DNA of 64,000 nucleotides from an uncultured Eubacteriales bacterium (GTDB lineage: Bacteria > Bacillota > Clostridia > Christensenellales > Aristaeellaceae), in the NCBI GenBank assembly GCA_900316415.1, contig ONCV01000006.1:53627-117626 (forward strand), given 5' to 3'. The notes under the pieces are model-generated. The model worked only from the letters and a program-made list of their open reading frames with translations, was not told the DNA's origin and made no database searches. A program made the position numbers and the translations under genes. Shown here one piece after another: positions 7,464-16,356 of the stretch; position 1 is the first letter of the stretch, and every line of letters starts with the position of its first letter.

Positions 7464-8191
7464 AGCAAGCGGTGCTGCGGATCGGGGAGAACCTTCCCCT
7501 GACGAAGGACGTCTGGCGCATGCGGCTGACCGGGGATGTCAGCGGGGCGGAGCGGCCGGGACAGTTCGTGAACCTGAAGCTGGAGGGGCATTTCCTGCGG
7601 CGGCCGATCTCGGTGTTCGACCGGGGGGAGGATTCCCTGACGCTGATCTACAAAACGGTGGGGGAAGGTACCCGGCAGATGGCCGGGATGCTCCCCGGAG
7701 AAACGCTGGATGTGCTGACCGGGCTGGGCAACGGCTATGACCTGAGCCGCTCGGGCCCGCGGCCGGTGCTGCTGGGCGGCGGCGTGGGCGTGCCGCCCCT
7801 GTACTGGCTGGCAAGGGAGCTGCGGGGGCAGGGGAAGGAGGTCCGGGCGGTGCTGGGGTTCAACCGCCGGGAGGAGGTCTTCGCGGAGGAGGAATTCCGG
7901 GCGCTGGGCTGCGGCGTCACCGTGACCACGGCGGACGGCAGCTGGGGCACCCCGGGCTTCGTGACGGACGCCCTGCCGGAGGATGCCACCTATTTCTATG
8001 CCTGCGGGCCGGTGCCGATGCTGCGGGCAGTGGACCGGGCGGCGCGGATGGAAGGCGAATTCAGCCTGGAGGAGCGGATGGGCTGCGGGTTCGGCGCCTG
8101 CATGGGCTGCACCGTTTCCACGGCCGGCGGCCCGAAGCGGGTCTGCCGGGAGGGCCCGGTGTTCCGGAAGGGGGAGATTGCATGGACATGA
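7460..8191 (+). CDS. pyrK: dihydroorotate dehydrogenase electron-transfer subunit
   Basis: PyrK moves electrons from the PyrD flavin to NAD via FAD and a [2Fe-2S] cluster. The 243-residue protein starts with GTG (7460) overlapping the pyrC stop, with GGAGACCTGGAGGG upstream. It has an FAD-binding barrel (HFLRRPISVFD, ~48-58), an NAD-binding GGGVGVPPLYWLA (~97-109), FYACGPVPML and a C-terminal cysteine cluster MGCGFGACMGCTV...KRVCREGPVF that ligates the iron-sulfur centre. A longer reading frame extends into pyrC but is excluded by the start signal. It overlaps pyrD by 10 bases. Confidence 0.95.
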   Translation: MKQAVLRIGENLPLTKDVWRMRLTGDVSGAERPGQFVNLKLEGHFLRRPISVFDRGEDSLTLIYKTVGEGTRQMAGMLPGETLDVLTGLGNGYDLSRSGPRPVLLGGGVGVPPLYWLARELRGQGKEVRAVLGFNRREEVFAEEEFRALGCGVTVTTADGSWGTPGFVTDALPEDATYFYACGPVPMLRAVDRAARMEGEFSLEERMGCGFGACMGCTVSTAGGPKRVCREGPVFRKGEIAWT

Positions 8192-9114
8192 TGCGGGAGG
8201 CGGACCGGCTGCGGGTGACCCTGTGCGGCATTCCGCTGGACAATCCGGTGATCCCCGCCAGCGGAACCTTCGGGTTCGGATATGAGTTCGCGGAGCTGTA
8301 TGACATCAACCGCCTGGGCACCTTTTCCTTCAAGGGAACCACCCGGGAGCCCCGCTTCGGCAATCCCACTCCCCGCATCGCGGAATGCGCCGCGGGCATG
8401 ATCAACGCGGTGGGGCTGCAGAATCCGGGGGTGGAGCGGGTCATCGCCGAGGAGCTGCCGAAGCTCCGGAAGGTCTTCGGAAAGCCGGTCATGGCCAACG
8501 TCAGCGGATTCGGCGTCGCGGAGTACGCGGAGACCTGCGCCCTGCTGGACCGGGAGCCCCAGGTGGGCTGGCTGGAGGTGAACATCTCCTGCCCCAACGT
8601 GCACGGGGGCGGCATGAGCTTCGGCACGGATCCGAAGCAGGCGGCGGAGGTGACCCGGGCGGTGAAGAAAGTGACGGCCAAGCCGGTGATCATGAAGCTG
8701 AGCCCGAACGTGACGGACATCGCGGAGATGGCGAAGGCCTGCGAGGACGCGGGGGCGGACGGCATCAGCCTGATCAACACCCTGCAGGGCATGCGGATCG
8801 ACCTGCGGACCCGCCGCCCGGTGCTGGCCAACGTCATGGGCGGGGTCAGCGGGCCCTGCGTCTTCCCCGTGGCGCTGCGGATGGTCTGGCAGGTCTGCCG
8901 GGCGGTGCGGATCCCGGTGATCGGCATGGGCGGCGTCTCGAAGGCGGAGGACGTGCTGGAGATGATGATGGCCGGCGCGGCCGCCGTGGAGGTGGGGGCG
9001 GCCAACCTGGCGGATCCCCTGGCCAGCCTGAAGATCATCGAGGCGCTGCCGGAAGCCATGGATCGGTACGGCATCCGGAGCCTGGCGGAGCTGGGCGAAG
9101 GACGCGGAGAATAA
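8182..9114 (+). CDS. pyrD: dihydroorotate dehydrogenase catalytic subunit, class 1B
   Basis: This FMN enzyme oxidises dihydroorotate to orotate with PyrK as partner (NAD-dependent class 1B). The 310-residue barrel has NPVIPASGTFGFG (~17-29), FSFKGTT, INAVGLQNPG, the active-site cysteine in NISCPNVHGGG (~134-144), and the FMN phosphate site GMGGVS (~251-256). I place the start at 8182, 5-7 bases after GGGGGAGA; an ATG at 8188 giving an ATGA overlap with pyrK is the alternative. Confidence 0.95.
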   Translation: MDMMREADRLRVTLCGIPLDNPVIPASGTFGFGYEFAELYDINRLGTFSFKGTTREPRFGNPTPRIAECAAGMINAVGLQNPGVERVIAEELPKLRKVFGKPVMANVSGFGVAEYAETCALLDREPQVGWLEVNISCPNVHGGGMSFGTDPKQAAEVTRAVKKVTAKPVIMKLSPNVTDIAEMAKACEDAGADGISLINTLQGMRIDLRTRRPVLANVMGGVSGPCVFPVALRMVWQVCRAVRIPVIGMGGVSKAEDVLEMMMAGAAAVEVGAANLADPLASLKIIEALPEAMDRYGIRSLAELGEGRGE

Positions 9115-9135
9115 ACAGAGAGGAGAATTCAGCGC

Positions 9136-9834
9136 ATGGGAAAGGACGTCATCATTGCCTGTGATTTTGCGAGCCGGGAGCAGACCCTGGCCTTCCTGGA
9201 CCGGTTTGAGGGGGAAAAGCCCTTCGTCAAGATCGGGATGGAGCTGTTCTACGCGGAGGGCCCCGGCATGGTGCGGGAAATCCGGAAGCGGGGGCACCGG
9301 ATCTTCCTGGATCTGAAGCTGCATGATATCCCGAACACCGTGAAGAAGGCCATGTCCGTTCTGCGGGATCTGGATGTGGACATCACGAACCTTCACGCGG
9401 CGGGCACGATTGCGATGATGGAGGCGGCGGTGGAGGGCCTGACCCGCCCGGACGGCACCCGGCCGCTGCTGATCGCCGTGACCCAGCTGACCAGCACGGA
9501 TCAGGCGGCCATGGAGCGGGATCTGTGGATCGACCGGCCCCTGGATCAGGTGGTGCTGCATTACGCGAAGAACGCCCGGCAGGCCGGGCTGGACGGCGTC
9601 GTCTGCTCCCCGCTGGAGGCGGGCCGGGTGCATGAGGTCTGCGGCGCGGATTTCCTGACCGTGACGCCCGGGGTTCGCTTCGCGGACGCGGCGGCGGACG
9701 ATCAGAAGCGGGTCATGACCCCGGCGGAGGCCCGGCGGATCGGCAGCGATTACATCGTGGTGGGCCGGCCCATCACGCAGGCGGAGGATCCGGTGGCGGC
9801 CTGGGAGCGGTGCCGGAGGGAGTTTGTGGACTGA
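9136..9834 (+). CDS. pyrF: orotidine 5'-phosphate decarboxylase
   Basis: PyrF converts OMP to UMP. The 232-residue type 1 enzyme has IIACDFASRE at the N-terminus, the catalytic DLKLHDIPNT array (~58-67), VTQLTS, and the phosphate-gripping VTPGVRF and IVVGRPITQA near the end. AGAGGAGA precedes the ATG 12 bases later. It is the fourth gene of the operon; the 52-base gap to pyrE holds the pyrE ribosome site. Confidence 0.95.
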   Translation: MGKDVIIACDFASREQTLAFLDRFEGEKPFVKIGMELFYAEGPGMVREIRKRGHRIFLDLKLHDIPNTVKKAMSVLRDLDVDITNLHAAGTIAMMEAAVEGLTRPDGTRPLLIAVTQLTSTDQAAMERDLWIDRPLDQVVLHYAKNARQAGLDGVVCSPLEAGRVHEVCGADFLTVTPGVRFADAAADDQKRVMTPAEARRIGSDYIVVGRPITQAEDPVAAWERCRREFVD

Positions 9835-9886
9835 GCGGAAGGCCGCCCCGGCGGCGGACGGAAGATACGGCAGGAGGAGAAGAAGA

Positions 9887-10534
9887 ATGGAAATGCAGGA
9901 AATCAACCGCAGGATTGCCCGGGATCTGCTGAAGATCCGGGCGGTGTTTTTCCGGCCGGAGGAGCCCTTCACCTGGGCCAGCGGCATCCAGAGCCCGGTG
10001 TACTGCGACAACCGGCTGACCCTGACGGATGTGGCGGTGCGGACGGATGTGGAGGAAGCCCTGGCGGAGGTGATCCGCGCGGAATATCCGGAGGCGGAGG
10101 TGCTGATGGGCACCTCCACGGCGGGCATCGCCCACGCGGCCATCACGGGCCATCTGATGGGCCTGCCCATGGGCTACGTCCGCAGCGGCGCCAAGGACCA
10201 CGGCCGGCAGAACCAGATCGAGGGCCGGCTGGAGAAGGGCCAGAAGGTGGTCGTGGTGGAGGACCTGATCTCCACCGGCGGCAGCGTGCTGGAGGTGGTG
10301 GAGGTGCTGCGGGAGGCCGGCGCCCAGGTGCTTGGCATCGCCAGCATCTTTACCTACGGCATGCGCCGGGGCATCGAGCGGCTGGAGGCCGCCGGGGTCC
10401 GGAATGTCAGCCTGACGAACTTTGACATCATCGCGGAGGAAGCGGCGAAGGAGGGCTATATCCGGGAGGCGGATATCCGGCGGCTCATCGCCTTCCGGAA
10501 CAATCCGCAGGACGCCGCGTGGCGGGAGGCATAA
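9887..10534 (+). CDS. pyrE: orotate phosphoribosyltransferase
   Basis: PyrE joins orotate and PRPP to give OMP. The 215-residue protein has SGIQSPVYCDNR near residue 27, MGTSTAGIAHAAI, the basic loop RSGAKDHGRQNQIEG and the PRPP motif VVVVEDLISTGGS (~120-132). The ATG at 9887 follows CAGGAGGAG; upstream codons in the same frame overlap the end of pyrF and lack a site. The stop lies 3 bases before pyrB. Confidence 0.94.
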   Translation: MEMQEINRRIARDLLKIRAVFFRPEEPFTWASGIQSPVYCDNRLTLTDVAVRTDVEEALAEVIRAEYPEAEVLMGTSTAGIAHAAITGHLMGLPMGYVRSGAKDHGRQNQIEGRLEKGQKVVVVEDLISTGGSVLEVVEVLREAGAQVLGIASIFTYGMRRGIERLEAAGVRNVSLTNFDIIAEEAAKEGYIREADIRRLIAFRNNPQDAAWREA

Positions 10535-10537
10535 GAC

Positions 10538-11452
10538 ATGCGAAGCATCCTCGATATCCCGGATCTGTCCCTGGAGGAGCTGGACGCCCTGATGGACCGG
10601 GCGGAGGACATCATCGCCCGCCCGGACGACTACGCGGAGGCCTGCCGGCGGAAGAAGCTGGCCACGCTGTTCTTTGAGCCCAGCACCCGCACCCGCCTCA
10701 GCTTTGAGGCGGCGATGTACGAGCTGGGCGGCCGGGTGATCACCGTGGCGGGGGCGGACGCCAGCTCCGCCGCCAAGGGCGAGAGCGTGGCGGACACGGT
10801 GAAAACCGTCTCCTGCTACGCGGACATCATCGCCATGCGGCACCCCAAGGAGGGCGCGGCCCGGGTGGCGGCCATGAACGCCACGGTTCCGGTGATCAAC
10901 GCCGGGGACGGCGGCCACAGCCATCCCACCCAGACCCTGGCGGACCTGCTGACCATCCGCCGGGAGAAGGGGCGGTTCTCCGGGCTGACGGTGGGCCTGT
11001 GCGGCGATCTGAAGTTCGGCCGCACGGTGCATTCCCTGATCAGCGCCCTGAGCCGGTATGAGGGCGTGCGCTTCGTGCTCATCAGCCCGGAGGAGCTGAA
11101 GGTTCCCTCCTATGTGAAGAACGAATCGCTGAAGAAAAAGCGGATTCCCTATACCCAGGAGACGGATCTGGAGAGCGTCATCGGGGATCTGGACATCCTG
11201 TACATGACCCGCGTGCAGCGGGAGCGCTTCTTCAACGAGGAGGACTATCTGCGGCTGAAGGACAGCTACATCCTGACCCCGGAGAAGCTGAAGCGGGCCC
11301 GGAAGGACCTGTGCGTCATGCATCCCCTGCCCCGGGTGAACGAGATTTCCGTGGCGGTGGACCAGGATCCCCGGGCGTGCTATTTCAAGCAGGTCCTGAA
11401 CGGAAAGTTCATGCGCGAGGCGCTGATCCTGATGCTGCTGGGACTGGGCTGA
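10538..11452 (+). CDS. pyrB: aspartate carbamoyltransferase catalytic chain
   Basis: PyrB makes carbamoyl-aspartate. The 304-residue chain has the carbamoyl-phosphate site [12 protein letters not shown] (~45-56), [14 protein letters not shown] with the lysine of the 80s loop, [17 protein letters not shown], and HPLPRVNEI (~263-271). The pyrI gene 18 bases downstream shows that the holoenzyme is the allosteric catalytic-plus-regulatory type. Confidence 0.96.
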   Translation: MRSILDIPDLSLEELDALMDRAEDIIARPDDYAEACRRKKLATLFFEPSTRTRLSFEAAMYELGGRVITVAGADASSAAKGESVADTVKTVSCYADIIAMRHPKEGAARVAAMNATVPVINAGDGGHSHPTQTLADLLTIRREKGRFSGLTVGLCGDLKFGRTVHSLISALSRYEGVRFVLISPEELKVPSYVKNESLKKKRIPYTQETDLESVIGDLDILYMTRVQRERFFNEEDYLRLKDSYILTPEKLKRARKDLCVMHPLPRVNEISVAVDQDPRACYFKQVLNGKFMREALILMLLGLG

Positions 11453-11470
11453 GAAGGGGGAGAAAGAAAG

Positions 11471-11893
11471 ATGACGGTGGATTCCATTCAGAACGGCATT
11501 GTGATCGACCACATCGCCGCGGGGCGGGGCATGAAGCTGTATGAGCTGCTGGGCCTCCACGGGACGGAAACCCCGGTGGCCATGATGATGAACGTCTCCT
11601 CCCGGAAGCTGGGAAAGAAGGACATCATCAAGATCGACGGGGATTTCTCCCTGAACCTGGACGTGATCGGCTACGTGGATCCCGGCGCCACGGTGAACAT
11701 CATCCGGAACGGCGTGCGGGCGGAAAAGAAGCAGATCGATGTGCCGGAGCGGCTGGAAAACGTGATCCGGTGCAAGAATCCCCGCTGCATTTCCACCACG
11801 GAGCAGGAGCTGCCCCAGGTGTTCCTGCTCACGGACCGGAAGGAAAAGGAATATCGCTGCGCCTGGTGCGAAACCCGGGCGGCGGGGATCTGA
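11471..11893 (+). CDS. pyrI: aspartate carbamoyltransferase regulatory chain
   Basis: The 140-residue chain binds nucleotide effectors and docks on PyrB through a zinc domain. The N-terminal part holds the conserved GIVIDHIAAG and nucleotide-site segments; the C-terminal part carries the zinc ligands in CKNPRC and CAWC. GGGGGAGAAAG precedes the ATG. It is the last gene of the pyr operon; an intrinsic terminator starts 7 bases after the stop. Confidence 0.95.
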   Translation: MTVDSIQNGIVIDHIAAGRGMKLYELLGLHGTETPVAMMMNVSSRKLGKKDIIKIDGDFSLNLDVIGYVDPGATVNIIRNGVRAEKKQIDVPERLENVIRCKNPRCISTTEQELPQVFLLTDRKEKEYRCAWCETRAAGI

Positions 11894-11900
11894 ATCCCCA

Positions 11901-11936
11901 AAATCCGAACATTTATTTTCGAATGTTCGGATTTTT
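11901..11936 (+). terminator. terminator of the pyr operon, made of two PurBox-like arms
   Basis: AAATCCGAACATT (11901-11913) pairs perfectly with AATGTTCGGATTT (11922-11934) and a T run follows. Each arm also equals the PurBox consensus known from Bacillus PurR, so the structure may double as an operator. Confidence 0.85.
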
Positions 11937-11969
11937 TCGTTCATTTCGCAGAAATTGCATGCTTTTTTG

Positions 11970-11998
11970 TTGACAATGTTCGTATTTTCAGATAAGAT
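11970..11998 (+). promoter_or_regulatory. promoter of the purine operon with embedded PurBox-like site
   Basis: TTGACA (11970-11975), a 17-base spacer and TAAGAT (11993-11998) form a strong promoter. AATGTTCGTATTTT (11975-11988) fills the spacer; its complement differs from the PurBox consensus AWWWCCGAACWWT at one base. A repressor bound here would block RNA polymerase. Confidence 0.8.
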
Positions 11999-12073
11999 AC
12001 AGGGGCCTTTTCAGCGGAAAGGGCAGCATTACGGGACCCTCCCGCGGCGCGGGGGAAGGAAAGGACGGGAACG

Positions 12074-13258
12074 ATGAAGGAATTTGAGCTGAAGTATGGC
12101 TGCAACCCGAATCAGAAACCAGCGAAGATCTACATGGCGGACGGCGGAGACCTGCCGATTCAGATTCTCAGCGGACGCCCCGGCTACATCAATTTTCTGG
12201 ACGCCTTCAACAGCTGGCAGCTGGTGAAGGAGCTGAAGGAAGCCCTGGGGCTGCCGGCGGTGACCTCCTTCAAGCACGTGAGCCCCACCAGCGCGGCGGT
12301 GGGCATCCCCCTGAGCCCGGAGCTGAAGCGGGCGTGCTTCGTGGATGACGCGGAGGGGCTGGACGATTCCCCCCTGGCCTGCGCCTATGCCCGGGCCCGG
12401 GGAACGGATCGGATGTGCTCCTTCGGGGACTGGGTGGCGCTGAGCGATCCCTGCGACGTGGCCACGGCCCGGCTGCTGAAGCGCGAGGTGTCCGACGGCA
12501 TCATCGCCCCGGGCTATGATCCGGAGGCCCTGGAGATCCTGAAGACCAAGCGGAAGGGCAATTACAACATCGTGCAGATCGACCCGGACTATGTGCCGGA
12601 GGTCCGGGAGCGCAAGCAGGTTTTCGGCATCACCTTCGAGCAGGGCCGGAACAATTTCCGCATTGACCGGGAGCTGCTGGGCAACATCGTCACGAAGAAC
12701 CGGGATCTGCCGGAGACGGCGGTCCGGGACCTGATCGTGGCCCTGATCACCCTGAAGTACACCCAGTCGAACTCCGTCTGCTACGCGGTGGACGGGCAGG
12801 CCATCGGCGTCGGCGCGGGCCAGCAGAGCCGCATTCACTGCACGCGCCTGGCGGGCAGCAAGGCGGACACCTGGTTCCTCCGGCAGCATGAAAAGGTGCT
12901 GAACCTCCCCTTCCGGGCGGATCTGGGCCGGCCGGACCGGGACAACGTGATCGACGGATACATCAACCAGAACGAGGAGGACGTCTGCGCCGAGGGCAAC
13001 TGGCAGAAGTACTTCACGGTTCGCCCCGAGCCCTTCACCCGGGAGGAGCAGAAGGCCTTCCTGGCGACCCGGCAGGGCGTGGCCCTGGGATCGGACGCCT
13101 TCTTCCCCTTCAGCGACAATATTCAGCGGGCGGCGGCCAGCGGCGTGAAATACATCGCCGAGCCCGGCGGATCCATCCGGGATGACGCGGTGATCGCGTG
13201 CGCGGACGCCTACGGCATGACCATGTGCTTCACCGGCATGCGGCTGTTCCACCATTGA
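12074..13258 (+). CDS. purH: stand-alone AICAR transformylase (phosphoribosylaminoimidazolecarboxamide formyltransferase)
   Basis: This 394-residue protein corresponds to the formyltransferase half of PurH only; it adds the formyl group of 10-formyl-THF to AICAR. It begins LKYGCNPNQKPAKI and carries FKHVSPTSAAVG (the catalytic lysine-histidine pair, ~72-83), TLKYTQSNSVCYA and GQQSRIHCTRLAG (~246-258), then GSDAFFPFSDNI. The N-terminal IMP cyclohydrolase domain of usual PurH is missing; a PurO-type cyclohydrolase is encoded at 17019. AICARFT-only proteins of ~390 residues are known in Firmicutes. It heads the purine operon, with a leader holding a short GC-rich stem (near 12041-12056). Confidence 0.93.
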   Translation: MKEFELKYGCNPNQKPAKIYMADGGDLPIQILSGRPGYINFLDAFNSWQLVKELKEALGLPAVTSFKHVSPTSAAVGIPLSPELKRACFVDDAEGLDDSPLACAYARARGTDRMCSFGDWVALSDPCDVATARLLKREVSDGIIAPGYDPEALEILKTKRKGNYNIVQIDPDYVPEVRERKQVFGITFEQGRNNFRIDRELLGNIVTKNRDLPETAVRDLIVALITLKYTQSNSVCYAVDGQAIGVGAGQQSRIHCTRLAGSKADTWFLRQHEKVLNLPFRADLGRPDRDNVIDGYINQNEEDVCAEGNWQKYFTVRPEPFTREEQKAFLATRQGVALGSDAFFPFSDNIQRAAASGVKYIAEPGGSIRDDAVIACADAYGMTMCFTGMRLFHH

Positions 13259-13316
13259 TTTCGGAAAGGAGCTCCGCGCCGGCGGCCGGCGCGGAACGGA
13301 AAACGGGGAAAAAAGA

Positions 13317-13808
13317 ATGAAGAAGATCGGAATTGTCATGGGAAGCGACAGCGACCTGCCCGTGGTGAAGAAGGCCACGGACATGCTGAAGGCGCTGGAG
13401 ATTCCCTATGAGGTGCATGTCTATTCGGCCCACCGGACGCCGGAGGAGGCCCGGGACTTCGCCCGGAACGCCCGGGAGCGGGGCTTCGGCGTCCTCATCG
13501 CCGCGGCGGGCATGGCGGCCCATCTGGCCGGCGCCCTGGCGGCGAACACGACCCTGCCCGTGATCGGCATTCCCTGCGCGGGGCCGCTGCTGGACGGGCT
13601 GGACGCGCTGCTGTCCACGGTGCAGATGCCCACGGGCATCCCGGTGGCCACGGTGGCGGTGGGCGGCGGCGCCAACGCCGCGCTGCTGGCGGCGCAGATG
13701 CTGGCCGTGGAGGACGCGGCGCTGGCCGGGAAGCTGGACGCGAAGCGGAAGGCGGACGCGGAGGCGGTGCGGAAGAAGGACGCGGCTATCGCGGAGGCCT
13801 GCGGCTGA
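13317..13808 (+). CDS. purE: N5-carboxyaminoimidazole ribonucleotide mutase, class I
   Basis: The 163-residue protein has the class I signatures [13 protein letters not shown] (~4-16), [12 protein letters not shown] (~41-52) and [14 protein letters not shown] (~63-76), with the catalytic serine and histidine intact. It has a helical alanine/lysine-rich tail. The 58-base gap from the transformylase gene holds a stem TCCGCGCCGG/CCGGCGCGGA (~13274-13296) without a T run, perhaps an mRNA-processing or stability hairpin. No purK is seen in the window. Confidence 0.94.
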   Translation: MKKIGIVMGSDSDLPVVKKATDMLKALEIPYEVHVYSAHRTPEEARDFARNARERGFGVLIAAAGMAAHLAGALAANTTLPVIGIPCAGPLLDGLDALLSTVQMPTGIPVATVAVGGGANAALLAAQMLAVEDAALAGKLDAKRKADAEAVRKKDAAIAEACG

Positions 13809-13832
13809 GACCGGGGGAAGGGAGAAAAACAT

Positions 13833-15257
13833 ATGGGCGGTTTTTTTGGAATTACGTCCCGCAGGGACAGCATGCTGGACGTGTTCTTCGGCGTGGATTA
13901 TCACTCCCATCTGGGAACCCGGCGGGCCGGCATGGCGGCCTGGGATCCGGAGATCGGGCTGCAGCGCAAGATCCACAACATTGAAAACGCGCCGTTCCGG
14001 ACGAAGTTTGAGCACATCTTTGAGGAGATGCGGGGATGCTCGGCCATGGGCTGCATTTCGGACAGCGATCCCCAGCCGCTGCTGATCCGCTCCAACCTGG
14101 GCACCTATGCCCTCTGCATGACCGGGGTGATCCGGAACGCGGAGGAGCTGATCGACCATTTCCTGTCCTTCAGCGGCGGGCATTTCGATTCCATGACCGG
14201 GGGCCGGGTCAACCAGACGGAGCTGCTGGCGGCCCTGATCAACCAGAAGAGCGATTTCGCGGAGGGGATCCGGTTCGCCCAGAAGTCCATCCAGGGCACG
14301 GCGAACATCCTGATCCTGAAGGACGACGGGCACCTGATCGCCGCCCGGGACCGGGCGGGCCGCCTGCCGGTGCAGATCGGGCGGGATGAGGACGGCTATG
14401 CCGTGTCCTTCGAATCCTTCGCCTATCAGAAGCTGGGCTACGAGGACGTGCGGGAGCTGGGCAGCGGGGAGATCGTGGAGCTGAGCCCGGAGGCCTGCGG
14501 GCAGCTGAGCCCGCCCCGGAAGGAAAAGAAGATCTGCTCCTTCCTCTGGAGCTATTACGGCTACCCCACCTCCACCTACGAGGGCGTGAACGTGGAGACC
14601 ATGCGGTACCGGAACGGCGCCATCCTGGCCGAGAACGACATGGACGCGGGCAGGACCGGGGAGATCGATTACGTGGGCGGCGTCCCGGACAGCGGAACCC
14701 CCCACGCCATCGGGTACGCGAACCGCAGCGGCCGGCCCTTCGCCCGGGCGTTCATCAAGTACACCCCCACCTGGAGCCGCTCCTTCATGCCGGCCACCCA
14801 GAAGGACCGGGACAAGATCGCCAAGATGAAGCAGATCCCCGTGCAGGAGCTGATCCGGGGAAAGAAGTTGCTCTTCGTGGATGATTCCATCGTCCGGGGC
14901 ACCCAGCTGCGGGAAACGGTGGAATTCCTGTACGAGAACGGCGCGGAGGAAGTGCATATGCGCAGCGCCTGCCCGCCCATCATGTACGCCTGCAAATACC
15001 TGAATTTCTCCCGGAGCAATTCGGACATGGAGCTGATCGCCCGGCGGGTCATCGTGGAGCTGGAGGGCGAGGAAGGCCTGAATCACCTGACGGAATACGC
15101 CGACGGCGCCACGGAGCGGGGCAGGCGGATGCGGGAGGCCATCTGCGAGAAATTCCATTTCGCCTCCCTGGAATTCCAGAGCCTGGAAGGGGTCGTGAAA
15201 GCCATCGGCCTGGATCCCTGCCAGCTGTGCACCTACTGCTGGGACGGCCGGGAATAG
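13833..15257 (+). CDS. purF: amidophosphoribosyltransferase homologue with degenerate glutaminase domain
   Basis: PurF makes 5-phosphoribosylamine from PRPP. This 474-residue protein keeps the synthase half: [27 protein letters not shown], the PRPP loop [16 protein letters not shown] (~350-365), and cysteines ([22 protein letters not shown]) placed like the iron-sulfur ligands of the Bacillus enzyme. The glutaminase half does not look active: the N-terminus reads MGGFFGI where canonical proteins have the nucleophile in CGIxG, and the usual HxRYST and HNGNL motifs are replaced. The ATG at 13833 is supported by GGGAAGGGAGAAA and no alternative start would bring in a cysteine. I infer an ammonia-dependent enzyme or a partner glutaminase. 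Confidence 0.9.
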   Translation: MGGFFGITSRRDSMLDVFFGVDYHSHLGTRRAGMAAWDPEIGLQRKIHNIENAPFRTKFEHIFEEMRGCSAMGCISDSDPQPLLIRSNLGTYALCMTGVIRNAEELIDHFLSFSGGHFDSMTGGRVNQTELLAALINQKSDFAEGIRFAQKSIQGTANILILKDDGHLIAARDRAGRLPVQIGRDEDGYAVSFESFAYQKLGYEDVRELGSGEIVELSPEACGQLSPPRKEKKICSFLWSYYGYPTSTYEGVNVETMRYRNGAILAENDMDAGRTGEIDYVGGVPDSGTPHAIGYANRSGRPFARAFIKYTPTWSRSFMPATQKDRDKIAKMKQIPVQELIRGKKLLFVDDSIVRGTQLRETVEFLYENGAEEVHMRSACPPIMYACKYLNFSRSNSDMELIARRVIVELEGEEGLNHLTEYADGATERGRRMREAICEKFHFASLEFQSLEGVVKAIGLDPCQLCTYCWDGRE

Positions 15258-15300
15258 GGCGCGGAAGACCGAAAACCGATCCGGAACAAAGGAGAAAAAA

Positions 15301-16347
15301 ATGATCGAGAACTCGAAATCGGAAGCCTATGCCGCGGCGGGCGTGGATATCACCGCCGGTTACCGGTCCGTGGAGCTGATGAAGAAGCACATCGCCCGGA
15401 CGAACACCCCCGGGGTCATCGGCGGGCTGGGCGGCTTCGGCGGCCTGTTCGCGCCGGATCTGGCGGGAATGGAAAAGCCGATCCTGGTGTCCGGCACCGA
15501 CGGCGTCGGCACGAAGCTGAAGCTGGCCTTCCTGATGGACCGGCATGACACGGTGGGCATCGACTGCGTCGCCATGTGCGTCAACGACATTATCTGCTGC
15601 GGCGCGAAGCCGCTGTTCTTCCTGGATTACATCGCCTGCGGCCGGAATATTCCGGAGCGGATCGAGCAGATCGTCCGGGGCGTATGCGAGGGCTGCGTGC
15701 AGGCCGGGGCGGCGCTCATCGGCGGCGAAACCGCGGAGATGCCCGGCTTCTATCCGGAGAATGAATACGACCTGGCGGGCTATTCCACGGGCATCGTGGA
15801 TGAGAAAAAGATCCTGGATCCCTCCCGGATGGCGCCGGGGGACATCGTGCTGGCCCTCCCCTCCTCCGGGGTGCATTCCAACGGCTTCAGCCTGGTGCGG
15901 AAGGTCTTCGACGTGGAGCGGGCGGACCTGACCTCTCCCCGGCCGGAGCTGGGCGGAAGGAGCCTGGGGGAGACGCTGCTGACCCCCACGAAGATCTATG
16001 TGAAGCCGGTGCTGGCCCTGCTGGAGCGGGTGGACGTGAAGGGCATCAGCCACATCACCGGCGGCGGCTTCTACGAGAACATCCCGCGCAGCATTCCCGA
16101 CGGGCTGGGCGCCCGGATCGACCGGAAGGCCGTGCGGGTGCTGCCCATTTTCGACCTGATCGCCCGGGAGGGCGGCATCTCCGAGCGGGATATGTTCAAC
16201 ACCTTCAACATGGGCGTGGGCATGAGCATCGTGGTGCCCGCGGCGCAGAAGGACGAGGCCCTGGAGATCCTCCGGGCCCGGGGCGAGGACGCCTACGAGA
16301 TCGGTGTCATCCGGGAATCGGACCGGAAGATCGAGATTGCGGAATAA
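15301..16347 (+). CDS. purM: phosphoribosylformylglycinamidine cyclo-ligase (AIR synthetase)
   Basis: PurM closes FGAM to AIR with ATP. The 348-residue protein begins AAAGVDITAGYRSVELMK and has VSGTDGVGTKLKLAF (~64-78), AMCVNDIICCGAKPLFFLDY (~91-110), GGETAEMPGFY and HITGGGFYENIPRSIP, all expected for the family. GGAGAAAAAA precedes the ATG. It is separated from purN by 9 bases. Confidence 0.96.
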   Translation: MIENSKSEAYAAAGVDITAGYRSVELMKKHIARTNTPGVIGGLGGFGGLFAPDLAGMEKPILVSGTDGVGTKLKLAFLMDRHDTVGIDCVAMCVNDIICCGAKPLFFLDYIACGRNIPERIEQIVRGVCEGCVQAGAALIGGETAEMPGFYPENEYDLAGYSTGIVDEKKILDPSRMAPGDIVLALPSSGVHSNGFSLVRKVFDVERADLTSPRPELGGRSLGETLLTPTKIYVKPVLALLERVDVKGISHITGGGFYENIPRSIPDGLGARIDRKAVRVLPIFDLIAREGGISERDMFNTFNMGVGMSIVVPAAQKDEALEILRARGEDAYEIGVIRESDRKIEIAE

Positions 16348-16356
16348 GGAGCGGGC

